From: an uncultured Porphyromonadaceae bacterium
GTDB taxonomy: Bacteria > Bacteroidota > Bacteroidia > Bacteroidales > Muribaculaceae
NCBI GenBank assembly: GCA_947174155.1
Contig: CAMWHX010000009.1
Coordinates: 1-13,128 of the forward strand
Direction: 5' to 3'
DNA: 13,128 bases
Made by a program: the position numbers and the translations under genes. Shown one piece after another: positions 1-8,639 of this stretch. The notes beneath the pieces are model-generated. The model ran no database searches. It was not told the origin of the DNA and was given only the letters and a program-made list of their open reading frames with translations. Position 1 is the stretch's first letter; the number at the start of each line of letters is the position of its first letter.

Positions 1-1152
1 ATCCTGATTGCGGCGGGGATCCTTCATGACGAAGGCCTCGGAGATGTCGCCGACGTTCATCGAGTTGATATGGCGTGCCACCTCTGGCGGAAGATCCTGC
101 ATCTCAAACCGGCTCGTGCCTGTCTGCTGATTGACCATGACTCCGCGGTTGTTGCGCGTGTCCTTATCCTGCGAGACGTAGCGCGCTGCCTCGTCGAAGG
201 TGAATTTACCTCCGACTATCTCCTTGCGGAGTGAGTCCAGACGATGCACCGACAGGTCCAGATCAGCCTGTGATATCTTCGGACGCAGGAGGATATGACG
301 GAAGTTGGCCTGCTCCCCCCTCTTCTCGATTAGCTGGATGATATGGTATCCGTATTCCGTCTCCACGATGCGCGACACACGGTCGGGATCGGAGAGATTG
401 AAGGCTACGTTGCTGAACTCCGGCACGAAGTCGGCACGGCTGTGAAATCCGAGCTCGCCACCCTGCATCGCTGATCCATCCTCGCTATACATGATGGCGA
501 GAGTGGAAAACTGAGCCTCCCCCTTGTTAACACGGTCGGCATAGTCGCGCAGACGGGCCTTCACGTCTTCAATCTCCTGCTTGGGCACCGTGGGATTGAG
601 CTGTATGATCTGAGCCTCGACCTGCATCGGCACGTAGGGGATACTGTCGGCCGGCAGTCGGTCATAATAGCGTTTCACCTCGATTGGCGTCGCCTTGACA
701 CCCTTGGTGATCTGCTGCTGCACCTGCTCGGTGATGTAGTTGTTGCGCATCACCTCGACGAGCTGCTCACGCAGGACCGGGAAGGGCTTGCGGAAATACT
801 GCTCCACCTTCTCCTTGGAGCCCAGGTTGGAGACAAAAAACTCCAGGCGTCTGTCGACACCGCTCTGCACCTGCCCCTCGGGAGCCTCGATGGTATCGAG
901 ACGCGCCTGATGGAGATACAGTTTCTCGACGGCGAGTTGCTCGGGGAGCGTGCAGTAGGGGTCGCCGGAGAGGGGAGTCCCCTCGGAGCGCATCTGCTGA
1001 TAGAGTTCCTCCACGTCAGAGCGGAAGATAGGTTGGTCTCCGACGATCCAGACTACCTCGTCGACGGCATTGCGCTTCGGTGTTGCTATGGCGCAGATGG
1101 AGGCCAGACAGGCGGCTCCTATTATGAGGGTTCTGATCTTCTTCACAGTCAC
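1..1152 (-). CDS. surA: SurA-like periplasmic peptidyl-prolyl isomerase/chaperone, C-terminus cut by window edge
   Basis: Third gene of a foldase trio; 384 codons are present and the 3' end lies outside the window. I chose a GTG start at 1152: an in-frame TAA lies 18 bases upstream of it with no ATG between, and a second GTG at 1146 is the only close alternative. Residues 1 to about 25 form a signal peptide (two Lys and an Arg, then a hydrophobic run). Residues 30-165 look like the SurA N-terminal chaperone region. Residues 175-277 are a parvulin domain, with the FSTLAIMYSEDGSAMQGGELG segment split here as FSTLA...SEDGSA and GGELG, and the terminal YGYHIIQL strand. A second parvulin-like unit begins near 283 (FRHILLRP) and continues to the edge. 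Known role of the family: chaperoning unfolded outer-membrane proteins across the periplasm and isomerising Xaa-Pro bonds. Bacteroidota homologues are roughly 450 residues, so some 70 are probably missing. Family is secure; exact orthology to E. coli surA is inferred. Confidence 0.9.
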   Translation of the reverse strand, partial: MTVKKIRTLIIGAACLASICAIATPKRNAVDEVVWIVGDQPIFRSDVEELYQQMRSEGTPLSGDPYCTLPEQLAVEKLYLHQARLDTIEAPEGQVQSGVDRRLEFFVSNLGSKEKVEQYFRKPFPVLREQLVEVMRNNYITEQVQQQITKGVKATPIEVKRYYDRLPADSIPYVPMQVEAQIIQLNPTVPKQEIEDVKARLRDYADRVNKGEAQFSTLAIMYSEDGSAMQGGELGFHSRADFVPEFSNVAFNLSDPDRVSRIVETEYGYHIIQLIEKRGEQANFRHILLRPKISQADLDLSVHRLDSLRKEIVGGKFTFDEAARYVSQDKDTRNNRGVMVNQQTGTSRFEMQDLPPEVARHINSMNVGDISEAFVMKDPRRNQD

Positions 1153-1207
1153 GATATGGTGTTGTATGGTTTAAGTTGTAGTTTCAAGTAGCTTTCCCGG
1201 CGTCCCC

Positions 1208-2137
1208 TCACTTGCCGCGGGGCACGAGTCGGAATGGCAGGGCCTCCTCCGCTTCGGGCCACACCCGAAGCGAACCGTCGCGGGCACTCTTGGCGGCCTG
1301 CCTGACGGTGAGGTCAGTGAGGCGGGTGCGTGCCGTGGCATTGCTCAGTCGCTCGGCTATGATTGGAGCCGCGTAGTCATAGGGCATACGCTCACCGGGT
1401 TGCAGCCGGGCGGTTATATGCACCAGACACGTCCATCCCCCGATGCTCCTCTCGTAATCATCAGGCCACTGAGCGAGTTGCTTGGGATCGGAGGGCATAC
1501 CGGGCACCTGCTCTGCAAGGTCACCCATGTCTACCCATCGGTCACCGAAATATTCATACCCCTTGGCCTCGTCGAGAAGTTCGGACTCTATGAGGTCGAT
1601 GGAGCGCTCACTGCATTCCGCCACCCACGCCCTGGCCTGGTCGAGCCGCAGCGAACCGGAGGGTAGCTTGATCACGACTCCCCGCGCGAGGGGACGCCTG
1701 ACGGTAGTCTCTGCCCGATGTGTGGCATACCAGCGACGGATACTGTCTTCGGGCACGCGGTCGTCATATGAGTCGGTCACACGGCGCCGCCAGGTGTCGA
1801 CGGTCAGCGTGCGACGATAGTCTTCGACCATCCTGTCAATGCGCTCCCGGTCGTCGTCCGGGAGAGCATCGGTAGCTGCCCGCTGTAGCAACCGGTCGGT
1901 CAGCCAGTCTCGAATGATGGCATTGCGCGCCTCCACACTGTCTTCACCTGTCACCCCTCTGGGCATGGCCAGTGCCAAGTCGTCTTCTGTCAGCCGCTCT
2001 CCTTCAAACTCTACCAGCAGCCCCCCCGAGGAGTCTGTGGTATCGTCGGTCGAGTGTGTCCCCCCGCAATTACACAACGCGGCCATGGCGGTCGTCACCA
2101 TAGCCGCGAGTGACGCTCTGCGTCGTCGGGATATCAT
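1208..2137 (-). CDS. Degenerate SurA/PpiC-like exported protein, no recognisable parvulin core
   Basis: 309 residues, the middle gene of the foldase trio. Its ATG overlaps the TGA of the upstream double-parvulin gene by 4 bases (ATGA), which suggests translational coupling; 55 bases separate it from the surA-like gene. The N-terminus has four consecutive Arg and a hydrophobic stretch (8-21) with Cys at 22 and 24. It may be a lipoprotein, but neither Cys has a good lipobox (residue -1 is Leu or Asn), so cleavage type is uncertain. Residues 40-140 resemble the SurA N-terminal helical region. Around 148-155 (RGVVIKLP) and 235-262 (GGWTCLVHITARLQPGERMP) are pieces that align in position with the first and last strands of a parvulin domain, but the central S-D-G and GG-LG motifs are absent. 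A chaperone-only or structural role is inferred from context; isomerase activity should not be assumed. Confidence 0.75.
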   Translation of the reverse strand: MISRRRRASLAAMVTTAMAALCNCGGTHSTDDTTDSSGGLLVEFEGERLTEDDLALAMPRGVTGEDSVEARNAIIRDWLTDRLLQRAATDALPDDDRERIDRMVEDYRRTLTVDTWRRRVTDSYDDRVPEDSIRRWYATHRAETTVRRPLARGVVIKLPSGSLRLDQARAWVAECSERSIDLIESELLDEAKGYEYFGDRWVDMGDLAEQVPGMPSDPKQLAQWPDDYERSIGGWTCLVHITARLQPGERMPYDYAAPIIAERLSNATARTRLTDLTVRQAAKSARDGSLRVWPEAEEALPFRLVPRGK

Positions 2138-4071
2138 TTCACTTTCTTGAGCACCTTGCGGTCGATGCTCACAGGGTATTTTGCTTTAAGCTCCTCGACC
2201 CACAGGCTCTCGAGCTCGGTCTGATAATCGCTTGTCACCAGTCCGCGTACATCACTGACCTCTTCAGGCACCATCAGCACCTTGGGATCGTAGAGGAAGT
2301 ATGTGGTCATGGACGCTGCCGAGGGGCACACGGCCTCGGTGCCAAACATGATATTGTCAACCATAGGATTGGCACCCTGCTCGACGAGGACACGCTCGAT
2401 GACGATATCCTTGCCAAACTCCTTGCGCATGGCTGAGACGACAGTGTCGCCGGCCATTGTGGCGAGGCGCTGACGGGCACGCTGAGCCACATCGTCATTG
2501 ACGGCCTGAACGAGCAGTCCCTTCACATGAGGCTTCTGCCATTTGTAATCATCCTTGTGGGCCTCGAAGTAGCGGTTGAGTCCCTCAGTGTCTTTCGAGG
2601 CACGGTCCCACACCTTCTCGACACTGATCTCGTAGAGGAGACTTCCGTCGTGATACTCACGGATAAGATTGCCATATTCGGGTTCATTAGCCTCCAGCCA
2701 CTCAAACTCGGCATCCATCAGGCGGCTGCTGAGGAAGGCGTTGGCGAAGTTGTCGACCAGAGTCTCAGCAGCCTCGATATCGGGCTGCTGCATAACCCGC
2801 AGATTCTCCATCATATCGGAGGCGGTGAAGGTTTTCTTCCCGATCTTGGCCACAGCCACACCGCTCAACTCACCCTGACGGCAGGTATCATAGAAAGTGC
2901 TGTCGAGACCATTCTGACGCACATAGCCGTGCAGGCGCTCCATGCCGGGTTTCAGAAGCTGACCTTTATGCTTGCGGGCGAGGCGCTTGTCATTATTCTC
3001 ACGCACGATTTTCGAACGCTCGTCCTGGGGGTTCTGCACACGTGCCAGAATCTCGGGCTTCATCTCCTCGAGGCTTTCGGGCCCTTTGGCGTCGACCTTG
3101 CGGATGATATGCCAGCCATACTGCGAGCGCACGGGCTTCGAGATCTCACCCTTCCCAAGCGCGAAGGCTGCGGAGTCGAAGGGGGCGACCATCATGCCGG
3201 CGCCAAACCAGGGGAGCATACCACCCTGGCGGGCGCTACCCTTGTCGTCGCTCGAAGTCATGGCCACCTGCTCGAAGATAGCGGGATTGGCACTCACCAG
3301 ATTGTAGATACTGTCGGCCCATGCCTTGGCGGCTGCCTCCTCGGCGGGAGAGGAGCCGGGATTAATCATCTTCATGATATGCCCGGCGAGGACGGTGCCG
3401 CGCGCCGGACGCGAAGCGGTGCGCTTGATGATATGGTAGGCCATGGGACTCTCCACTACCTCCGAGACCTCACCGTCGGGTGTGGCGTAGGCCATCGACT
3501 CAAACATATAGGGGAGCCTACCGGCGGTAATGTAGCCCAGCGAGCCTCCGTTGGCAGCCGTGCCGCGATCCTCCGAGAAGGCACGGGCCATCTCGGCGAA
3601 GTCACGACCTTCGTTGATTATGATCGAACGGATGCTGTCGAGCTTCTGGCGGTTGGCGCGCTGCTGAGCGGGTGTCTGCCCCTTCAGCAGCATGATGTGG
3701 GAGAGTTCCAGCTCGGTGCGTGAGCGGTCATAGGCCTCCTTTACAAGATTATTGAGAAAAACAGAGTCAGCCAGGAAGGGAGCGGCCAGCTCGCGACGGT
3801 ACTTGGCCATGTCGCGACGCATCGACAGCGTCGTGTCCTTGCCGGCCGCGATGGCGTCGGCGACCTTGAGCTTGTAGATCGTGAAGAGATCCACATACTC
3901 ATCCATCGGCTGAGCCTCCAGCTGCTGCTGCGTGTTCTTATGATAAAGATACTCGAACTCCGACTTGGGGACCTCGAGGTTTCCCACCCGCATCAATACG
4001 GGGTCCTTGGCCGCCCAGGCCAGGCAGGCGCACGCCGACACAGCGGCGGCTACCATCATCTTATTATTCAT
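2134..4071 (-). CDS. Periplasmic peptidyl-prolyl isomerase with two tandem parvulin domains
   Basis: 645 residues, first gene of the foldase trio. Residues 1-21 are a signal peptide ending in AWAA, so export to the periplasm is expected. Residues 25-118 form a helical N-terminal region. The first parvulin domain spans about 120-218, with LSHIML at its start, the FSEDRGTA and GGSLGYI motifs, and the closing AYHIIKR strand. The second spans about 226-327, with AGHIMK, SSDDKGSA, GGMLPWFG and YGWHIIRK. Residues 330-645 are a long, mostly helical C-terminal part with no motif I can name. The family catalyses cis-trans isomerisation of Xaa-Pro bonds and commonly doubles as a chaperone for envelope proteins, so this gene probably works with the SurA-like protein at the end of the cluster. 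It starts 51 bases after recQ; I see no convincing promoter in that gap, so read-through from recQ is possible. Confidence 0.9.
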   Translation of the reverse strand: MNNKMMVAAAVSACACLAWAAKDPVLMRVGNLEVPKSEFEYLYHKNTQQQLEAQPMDEYVDLFTIYKLKVADAIAAGKDTTLSMRRDMAKYRRELAAPFLADSVFLNNLVKEAYDRSRTELELSHIMLLKGQTPAQQRANRQKLDSIRSIIINEGRDFAEMARAFSEDRGTAANGGSLGYITAGRLPYMFESMAYATPDGEVSEVVESPMAYHIIKRTASRPARGTVLAGHIMKMINPGSSPAEEAAAKAWADSIYNLVSANPAIFEQVAMTSSDDKGSARQGGMLPWFGAGMMVAPFDSAAFALGKGEISKPVRSQYGWHIIRKVDAKGPESLEEMKPEILARVQNPQDERSKIVRENNDKRLARKHKGQLLKPGMERLHGYVRQNGLDSTFYDTCRQGELSGVAVAKIGKKTFTASDMMENLRVMQQPDIEAAETLVDNFANAFLSSRLMDAEFEWLEANEPEYGNLIREYHDGSLLYEISVEKVWDRASKDTEGLNRYFEAHKDDYKWQKPHVKGLLVQAVNDDVAQRARQRLATMAGDTVVSAMRKEFGKDIVIERVLVEQGANPMVDNIMFGTEAVCPSAASMTTYFLYDPKVLMVPEEVSDVRGLVTSDYQTELESLWVEELKAKYPVSIDRKVLKKVK

Positions 4072-4122
4072 GAGTGTCAGTTATGTTACTGATAGATTAA
4101 CGGACCGCCGGGCAAAAAATTG

Positions 4123-6303
4123 TCAGTTACCCATTTCGGAGAGAAACTTCACGCGCACCAGGCGTATCTCATCCTCACTGTACTCGTCACCGAGTTCCTG
4201 TATAGCCGCCTCCAGGTCATCCTCCTCGGTCTCGCGGAAGTAGTCCATGATGTCCTCCTCGCGGTCTTCGTCGAGTATGGATTCGAGGTAGTAGTCGATA
4301 TTGATCTTGGTGCCGGCGTCCACGATAGATTCAAGCTCATCGAGGAGCTCCTCAAATTCGAGTCCCTTGGACTCGGCCAGCTCTTCCAGATCTATCTTGC
4401 GATCTATACCCTGTATAAGGTATATCTTGATTTTACTCTTGCTCGCCACTGTACGCACCACGAAGTCTTCTGGACGCACTATATCGTTGGCTTCCACGTG
4501 CTCACGGATGACGTTGAGAAACTCCGCCCCATACTTGCGGGCCTTGCCGACACCGACACCGGGGATATTGAGCAGCTCGGCCTCCGTGACGGGATACGTC
4601 GTGGCCATGGCTTCGAGTGAGGGATCCTGAAATATCACATAGGGTGGCAGATCCAGGCGACGGGCCACCTTGCGGCGGATATCTTGCAATATGCTGAAAA
4701 GCTCCTGGTCTGCGGCTCCGCTTCCGGCACCGCGAGTCTGCGGCTCGGCGTCGGCATCATTATAATCATTGTCTTCCGACACCTTGAACGATACGGGCGC
4801 GTTGAGATACTTCCTCCCCTTCGGGGTCACGTGCAGGATACCGTAATTTTCGATGTCGCGGGTCAGATAACCTGCGATGACGGCCTGGCGCACCACAGCG
4901 CCCAGAAAGCGGTCGTCGCAGTCGGGTGTGGAGCCGAACACGTCGAGTCGGTCATGGCCGTTGGCGCGGATCTCGTCCGTCTTGCGCCCCACCATCACCT
5001 GGATGACATATTCAGGCTTGAATCTCTCTTTTACCGCCATCACCGTTTCGATGAGCGCGGCAAGCTGGTCTTTTGCTTCCACTTTTGTCTTAGGATTTAA
5101 GCAATTGTCACAATTCCCACACTCCTCGGCCTCATACTCTTCGCCGAAGTAGTTGAGCAGTATCCGGCGCCGACACACCGACGACTCGGCATAGTTGGCG
5201 ACCTCGATCAGCAGCTGCCGCCCGATCTCCTGCTCCGTGGGATTCTTGGTCTGTATCAGTTTTTCGAGTTTCTGTAGATCTTTATGTGTGTAAAATGTCA
5301 CACATTTCCCCTCTCCGCCGTCTCGCCCGGCGCGCCCCGTCTCCTGGTAGTATCCTTCGAGGCTCTTGGGTATGTCATAGTGGATGACGTAGCGCACGTC
5401 GGGCTTGTCTATACCCATTCCGAAGGCTATAGTGGCCACAATGACGTCCACCTCTTCGTGCAGGAAGGCATCCTGATGGGCCGAGCGCTTCGCGCTGTCC
5501 ATCCCGGCGTGATAGGCCAGGGCCCTGATATCGTTGAGCACCAGGAAATCTGCCAGCTCCTCCACCTTCTTGCGGCTCAGGCAGTAGATGATCCCCGACT
5601 TCCCGGGATTCTGCTTGATGTAGCGCACCACGTCGGCATCGACATGTTTCGTCTTCGGGCGCACTTCATAAAACAGGTTCTCGCGGTTGAAGCTGCTGCG
5701 GTAGACATTCGCTCCGATGATACCAAGACACTTCTGTATGTCATGCTGCACCTTGGGGGTGGCCGTGGCAGTCAGGGCGATGACCGGACGAGAACCTATA
5801 TCATTGATCAGGGGGCGTATGCGGCGATACTCGGGGCGGAAATCGTGTCCCCACTCCGATATGCAGTGAGCCTCGTCGACGGCATAGAAGCTGATCCGGA
5901 CCTCACGCAGAAATCTGATATTCTCCATCTTGGCCAACGACTCGGGAGCCACATAGAGAAGCTTCGTACGCCCTTCGAGCACGTCGCGCTTCACCCTGTC
6001 TGACTGTGCGCGGGTCAGGGAGGAGTTGAGGAAATGCGCCACTCCCTCGTCTCCACAGTGTGAGCGCAGGGAGTCGACCTGATTCTTCATCAGTGCGATC
6101 AGCGGGGAGATGACCAGGGCCGTCCCGGGCATCATGAGGGCGGGGAGCTGATAACACAGCGACTTTCCCCCTCCCGTGGGCATAAGCACGAAGACGTCGC
6201 GACCATCGAGTAGCGACTCGATGACCGGGTACTGGTTTCCCTTGAATTTTTCAAACCCGAAGTGGCGCTTCAGGGCTGCGAGGATGTCGTTTCTGTCAGC
6301 CAT
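4123..6303 (-). CDS. recQ: ATP-dependent DNA helicase RecQ
   Basis: 726 residues. This 3'-5' superfamily 2 helicase acts in recombination and fork repair. Visible motifs in order: Walker A PTGGGKS (42-48), motif II DEAH (143-146) followed by the RecQ-specific CISEWGHDFRPEY segment, motif III LTATATP (177-183), motif V around IAFGMGIDKPDVR (292-304), and motif VI YYQETGRAGRDG (318-329). Four zinc-ligand Cys of the RQC domain lie at 377, 395, 398 and 401, the winged-helix part follows to about 500, and an HRDC domain spans about 533-605. After HRDC comes a tail of about 120 residues that is very rich in Asp and Glu, longer than in E. coli RecQ (about 610 residues); I recall a similar length for Bacteroides RecQ. 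The ATG at 6303 fits the family start and lies 71 bases below a good promoter. Confidence 0.97.
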   Translation of the reverse strand: MADRNDILAALKRHFGFEKFKGNQYPVIESLLDGRDVFVLMPTGGGKSLCYQLPALMMPGTALVISPLIALMKNQVDSLRSHCGDEGVAHFLNSSLTRAQSDRVKRDVLEGRTKLLYVAPESLAKMENIRFLREVRISFYAVDEAHCISEWGHDFRPEYRRIRPLINDIGSRPVIALTATATPKVQHDIQKCLGIIGANVYRSSFNRENLFYEVRPKTKHVDADVVRYIKQNPGKSGIIYCLSRKKVEELADFLVLNDIRALAYHAGMDSAKRSAHQDAFLHEEVDVIVATIAFGMGIDKPDVRYVIHYDIPKSLEGYYQETGRAGRDGGEGKCVTFYTHKDLQKLEKLIQTKNPTEQEIGRQLLIEVANYAESSVCRRRILLNYFGEEYEAEECGNCDNCLNPKTKVEAKDQLAALIETVMAVKERFKPEYVIQVMVGRKTDEIRANGHDRLDVFGSTPDCDDRFLGAVVRQAVIAGYLTRDIENYGILHVTPKGRKYLNAPVSFKVSEDNDYNDADAEPQTRGAGSGAADQELFSILQDIRRKVARRLDLPPYVIFQDPSLEAMATTYPVTEAELLNIPGVGVGKARKYGAEFLNVIREHVEANDIVRPEDFVVRTVASKSKIKIYLIQGIDRKIDLEELAESKGLEFEELLDELESIVDAGTKINIDYYLESILDEDREEDIMDYFRETEEDDLEAAIQELGDEYSEDEIRLVRVKFLSEMGN

Positions 6304-6373
6304 AGCGGTGAGAAGTAGAGGATTTAGAATAGTTTACCGCGTCGCCGACCCTGTAAATCGGCGGTTGCTTACA

Positions 6374-6404
6374 CAAAGTTAATAAAAATCTCGCAATTGG
6401 GAAA
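6374..6404 (-). promoter_or_regulatory. Bacteroidota-type promoter for recQ
   Basis: Read on the minus strand, TTTC (6404-6401) is followed after 19 bases by TAACTTTG (6381-6374). This matches the Bacteroidota vegetative consensus TTTG-N19-TAnnTTTG except for one base in the -33 box. It predicts a transcript start near 6367 and a leader of roughly 65 bases before the recQ ATG. Together with the hairpin after clpX it implies that recQ is transcribed separately from clpX. Confidence 0.75.
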
Positions 6405-6455
6405 CTAATTTATCTACTCTCTCTCATTTTAACACTGTCTTTCGACTGCAAAGCA

Positions 6456-6496
6456 AGCGGGGGAGGCATATCAGATTGCGATATGCCTCCCCCGCT
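6456..6496 (-). terminator. Perfect 17-bp hairpin downstream of clpX
   Basis: Arms 6456-6472 (AGCGGGGGAGGCATATC) and 6480-6496 are exact reverse complements around a 7-base loop. It starts 63 bases below the clpX stop and lies above the recQ promoter, so it most likely ends or stabilises the clpX mRNA. No clean T-run follows on the minus strand (TGCTTTGCAG), so it is not a textbook intrinsic terminator. The rest of the 256-base clpX-recQ gap holds only the recQ promoter and no coding signal that I can see. Confidence 0.65.
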
Positions 6497-6559
6497 GACT
6501 TAACTATACGTAGGGTCTCGAGACCTTAACCTCAATGTCTGTCAAGACGATTCGGGATC

Positions 6560-7870
6560 TTATCCCTCTATCGCTCCGAACCGGGCATCGCGGAGCTTCG
6601 ACTTGACGTAATCGGCGTTGACTGTAAACTCCGTCTCTCCGGTGGAGGGAACTTCATACATGGCGTCGACCATCACGGTCTCCACGATGGAGCGCAGTCC
6701 GCGGGCTCCGAGCTTATACTCTATGGCCTTGTCGACGATAGTATCGAGGGCATCATCAGTAAACTCAAGGTTGACACCGTCGATCTCAAACATCTTCTTG
6801 TACTGTCGCACTATAGCATTGCGCGGCTCGGTCAGGATCCGGCGCAGTGCATCGCGGTCCAGGGGTTCCAGACTCGTCAGCACCGGGAGTCGGCCGATGA
6901 TCTCGGGGATCAGACCAAACGATTTCAGGTCCTGGGGCATGACGTAGCGCATCAGGTTCTCACGCTGCTCCTTCTTGGTGGTGGAGTCGTGACCGTAACC
7001 TACTACGTGGGTGTTGAGACGCGATGCTATCTTGCGCTCGATACCGTCGAAGGCACCACCGCAGATGAAGAGGATATTCTTCGTGTCGACGGGTATGAGC
7101 TTCTGCTCGGGATGCTTGCGTCCTCCGTTGGGGGGGACGAGCACCGTAGACCCTTCGAGGAGTTTCAGCAGACCCTGCTGCACACCCTCGCCGCTGACGT
7201 CACGGGTGATGGAGGGGTTGTCGCTCTTACGCGCGATCTTGTCGATCTCATCGATGAATACTATACCCTTCTCGGCGCGCTGCACGTCGTAGTCACACGC
7301 CTGTAGCAGTCGTGTCAGCAAGCTCTCTATATCCTCACCGACATATCCTGCCTCGGTCAGCACCGTAGCGTCGACGACAGTGAAGGGGACATCCAGTAGC
7401 TTGGCGATTGTCTTGGCCAGGAGGGTCTTTCCCGTACCGGTAGGACCGACCATGATGATGTTGCTCTTCTCGATCTCTACGTTGTCAGTGTCTGCCTGCA
7501 ATATATCCTGAGGCTTCTTGGAGCCGCTTCCGGCCTCAGCGGCGCGCTTGGCGGCCTCCTCCATGCGGGCTATGCGCTTGTAGTGGTTGTAGACAGCGAC
7601 CGAGAGATACTTCTTGGCCTCTTCCTGACCGATGATATAGTTGTCGAGGAAGGCCTTTATCTCCTTGGGCTTGGGTATCTCATGCGTCTCCCTGCCGGCG
7701 CCGGCAGATCGACGAGCAGCCATCTCAGCGTCGCGGGCCTGCTCGATAAACTGGATGCAGTCCGTGCAGAGCGTCAACCCTTCGAGCACCTTGACGACAG
7801 GAGTCTCGGGGGAGTCCGGACGTCCGCACATCATGCAGGTGTATCCGTTACCCTTCTTTTTGGTTGCCAT
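6560..7870 (-). CDS. clpX: ATP-dependent Clp protease unfoldase subunit ClpX
   Basis: 436 residues. This AAA+ hexamer recognises, unfolds and threads substrates into ClpP. An N-terminal zinc-binding domain has Cys at 12, 15, 35 and 38. Then come Walker A GPTGTGKT (142-149), the pore-1 loop GYVG (175-178), Walker B VFIDEID (204-210), the pore-2 RKH (251-253) and the sensor-2 region GARGLRS near the C-terminus. The ClpP-docking loop, IGF in E. coli, is at about 289-292 and reads VVGY; I recall this as normal for Bacteroidota. It begins 9 bases after clpP, so the two are surely co-transcribed and yield ClpXP. The linker at 105-135 is rich in Ala, Glu and Lys and is the least conserved part. Confidence 0.98.
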   Translation of the reverse strand: MATKKKGNGYTCMMCGRPDSPETPVVKVLEGLTLCTDCIQFIEQARDAEMAARRSAGAGRETHEIPKPKEIKAFLDNYIIGQEEAKKYLSVAVYNHYKRIARMEEAAKRAAEAGSGSKKPQDILQADTDNVEIEKSNIIMVGPTGTGKTLLAKTIAKLLDVPFTVVDATVLTEAGYVGEDIESLLTRLLQACDYDVQRAEKGIVFIDEIDKIARKSDNPSITRDVSGEGVQQGLLKLLEGSTVLVPPNGGRKHPEQKLIPVDTKNILFICGGAFDGIERKIASRLNTHVVGYGHDSTTKKEQRENLMRYVMPQDLKSFGLIPEIIGRLPVLTSLEPLDRDALRRILTEPRNAIVRQYKKMFEIDGVNLEFTDDALDTIVDKAIEYKLGARGLRSIVETVMVDAMYEVPSTGETEFTVNADYVKSKLRDARFGAIEG

Positions 7871-7879
7871 ATCCGAGGA

Positions 7880-8611
7880 TTATTTGTTAGTCTCCTTCTT
7901 GCGCTGGTTGACGAGGATACGGTCAATCATTCCATACTCCTTGGCCTCGGGAGCGATCATCCAGTAGTCACGGTCGGAGTCGCGCTCTACCTTCTCGAAT
8001 GGCTGGCCTGAGTGGTCGGAGATGATGCGATAGAGTTCCTCCTTCAATTTGAGGATCTCGCGGGCTGTGATCTCGATATCGGAGGCCTGGCCCTGGATGC
8101 CACCCATCGGCTGGTGGATCATCACACGGCTATGGGGGAGCGCGAAGCGCTTGCCGTGCTCACCGGCCACCAGGAGCACGGCGGCCATCGAAGCAGCCAT
8201 ACCGGTGCAGATGGTCGACACGTCGGAGTTGACATACTGCATGGTGTCGTAGATACCCAGACCGGCGTATACTGAGCCCCCGGGGGAGTTGATGTAGAGG
8301 GAGATATCCTTATCGGGATCCACGGAGTCGAGATAGAGGAGCTGAGCCTGGATGATGTTGGCGCTCTGGTCGCTCACCTGAGTGCCGAGGAAGATGATGC
8401 GGTCCATCATCAGGCGAGAGAAGACGTCCATCTGGGTGACGTTGAGCTGACGCTCCTCGAGGATGTAGGGGTTCATGTAGTCGGCTGTAGGCATGATGAT
8501 GCCGTTTTTCTCAGCCTGCGCGGAGGTGTATTTGGCATAGCCGTCGAGGGTATTTCCGCTCATACCAAGGTGATTGACGGCATAGTTTCTGAAATCTTTG
8601 CTGATATCCAT
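7880..8611 (-). CDS. clpP: ATP-dependent Clp protease proteolytic subunit ClpP
   Basis: 243 residues from the ATG at 8611 ([10 protein letters not shown]). The reading frame stays open about 180 bases further upstream, to 8788, but that part runs through hairpin-rich intergenic DNA, is low-complexity and Arg/Pro-rich, and resembles no ClpP N-terminus; family members in Bacteroidales begin at a position equivalent to 8611. The serine protease triad is visible: Ser141 in GMAASMAA, His166 in MIHQPMGG and Asp215 in DSDRDYW, with the same spacing as in E. coli ClpP. Residues 46-60 ([15 protein letters not shown]) include the conserved processing/axial region. ClpP forms a double-heptamer barrel that degrades substrates delivered by ClpX. 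The first 45 residues are longer than in E. coli and may be removed as a propeptide (inference). Confidence 0.97.
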   Translation of the reverse strand: MDISKDFRNYAVNHLGMSGNTLDGYAKYTSAQAEKNGIIMPTADYMNPYILEERQLNVTQMDVFSRLMMDRIIFLGTQVSDQSANIIQAQLLYLDSVDPDKDISLYINSPGGSVYAGLGIYDTMQYVNSDVSTICTGMAASMAAVLLVAGEHGKRFALPHSRVMIHQPMGGIQGQASDIEITAREILKLKEELYRIISDHSGQPFEKVERDSDRDYWMIAPEAKEYGMIDRILVNQRKKETNK

Positions 8612-8639
8612 AAAATCTGTGTTTGTTTGGGGTGTACAG

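Noticed and set aside
910..1191. A 93-codon plus-strand frame near the left end
   Set aside because: It is the complement of the surA-like coding region, which has a clear signal peptide and parvulin domain.
2527..3723. A 398-codon plus-strand open frame
   Set aside because: It is antisense to the double-parvulin gene, whose motifs and signal peptide are unambiguous; the antisense translation is His/Leu/Gly-rich and shows no domain.
4075..4129. Direct repeat TGTCAGTTA at 4075-4083 and 4121-4129 around the recQ-foldase gap
   Set aside because: Only 9 bases, one copy overlaps the recQ stop, there is no dyad or nearby mobile gene; chance is a sufficient explanation.
5285..5307. Inverted repeat ATGTGTG/CACACAT in recQ
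   Set aside because: It is inside conserved coding sequence just below motif VI, is short, and has no accompanying regulatory signal.
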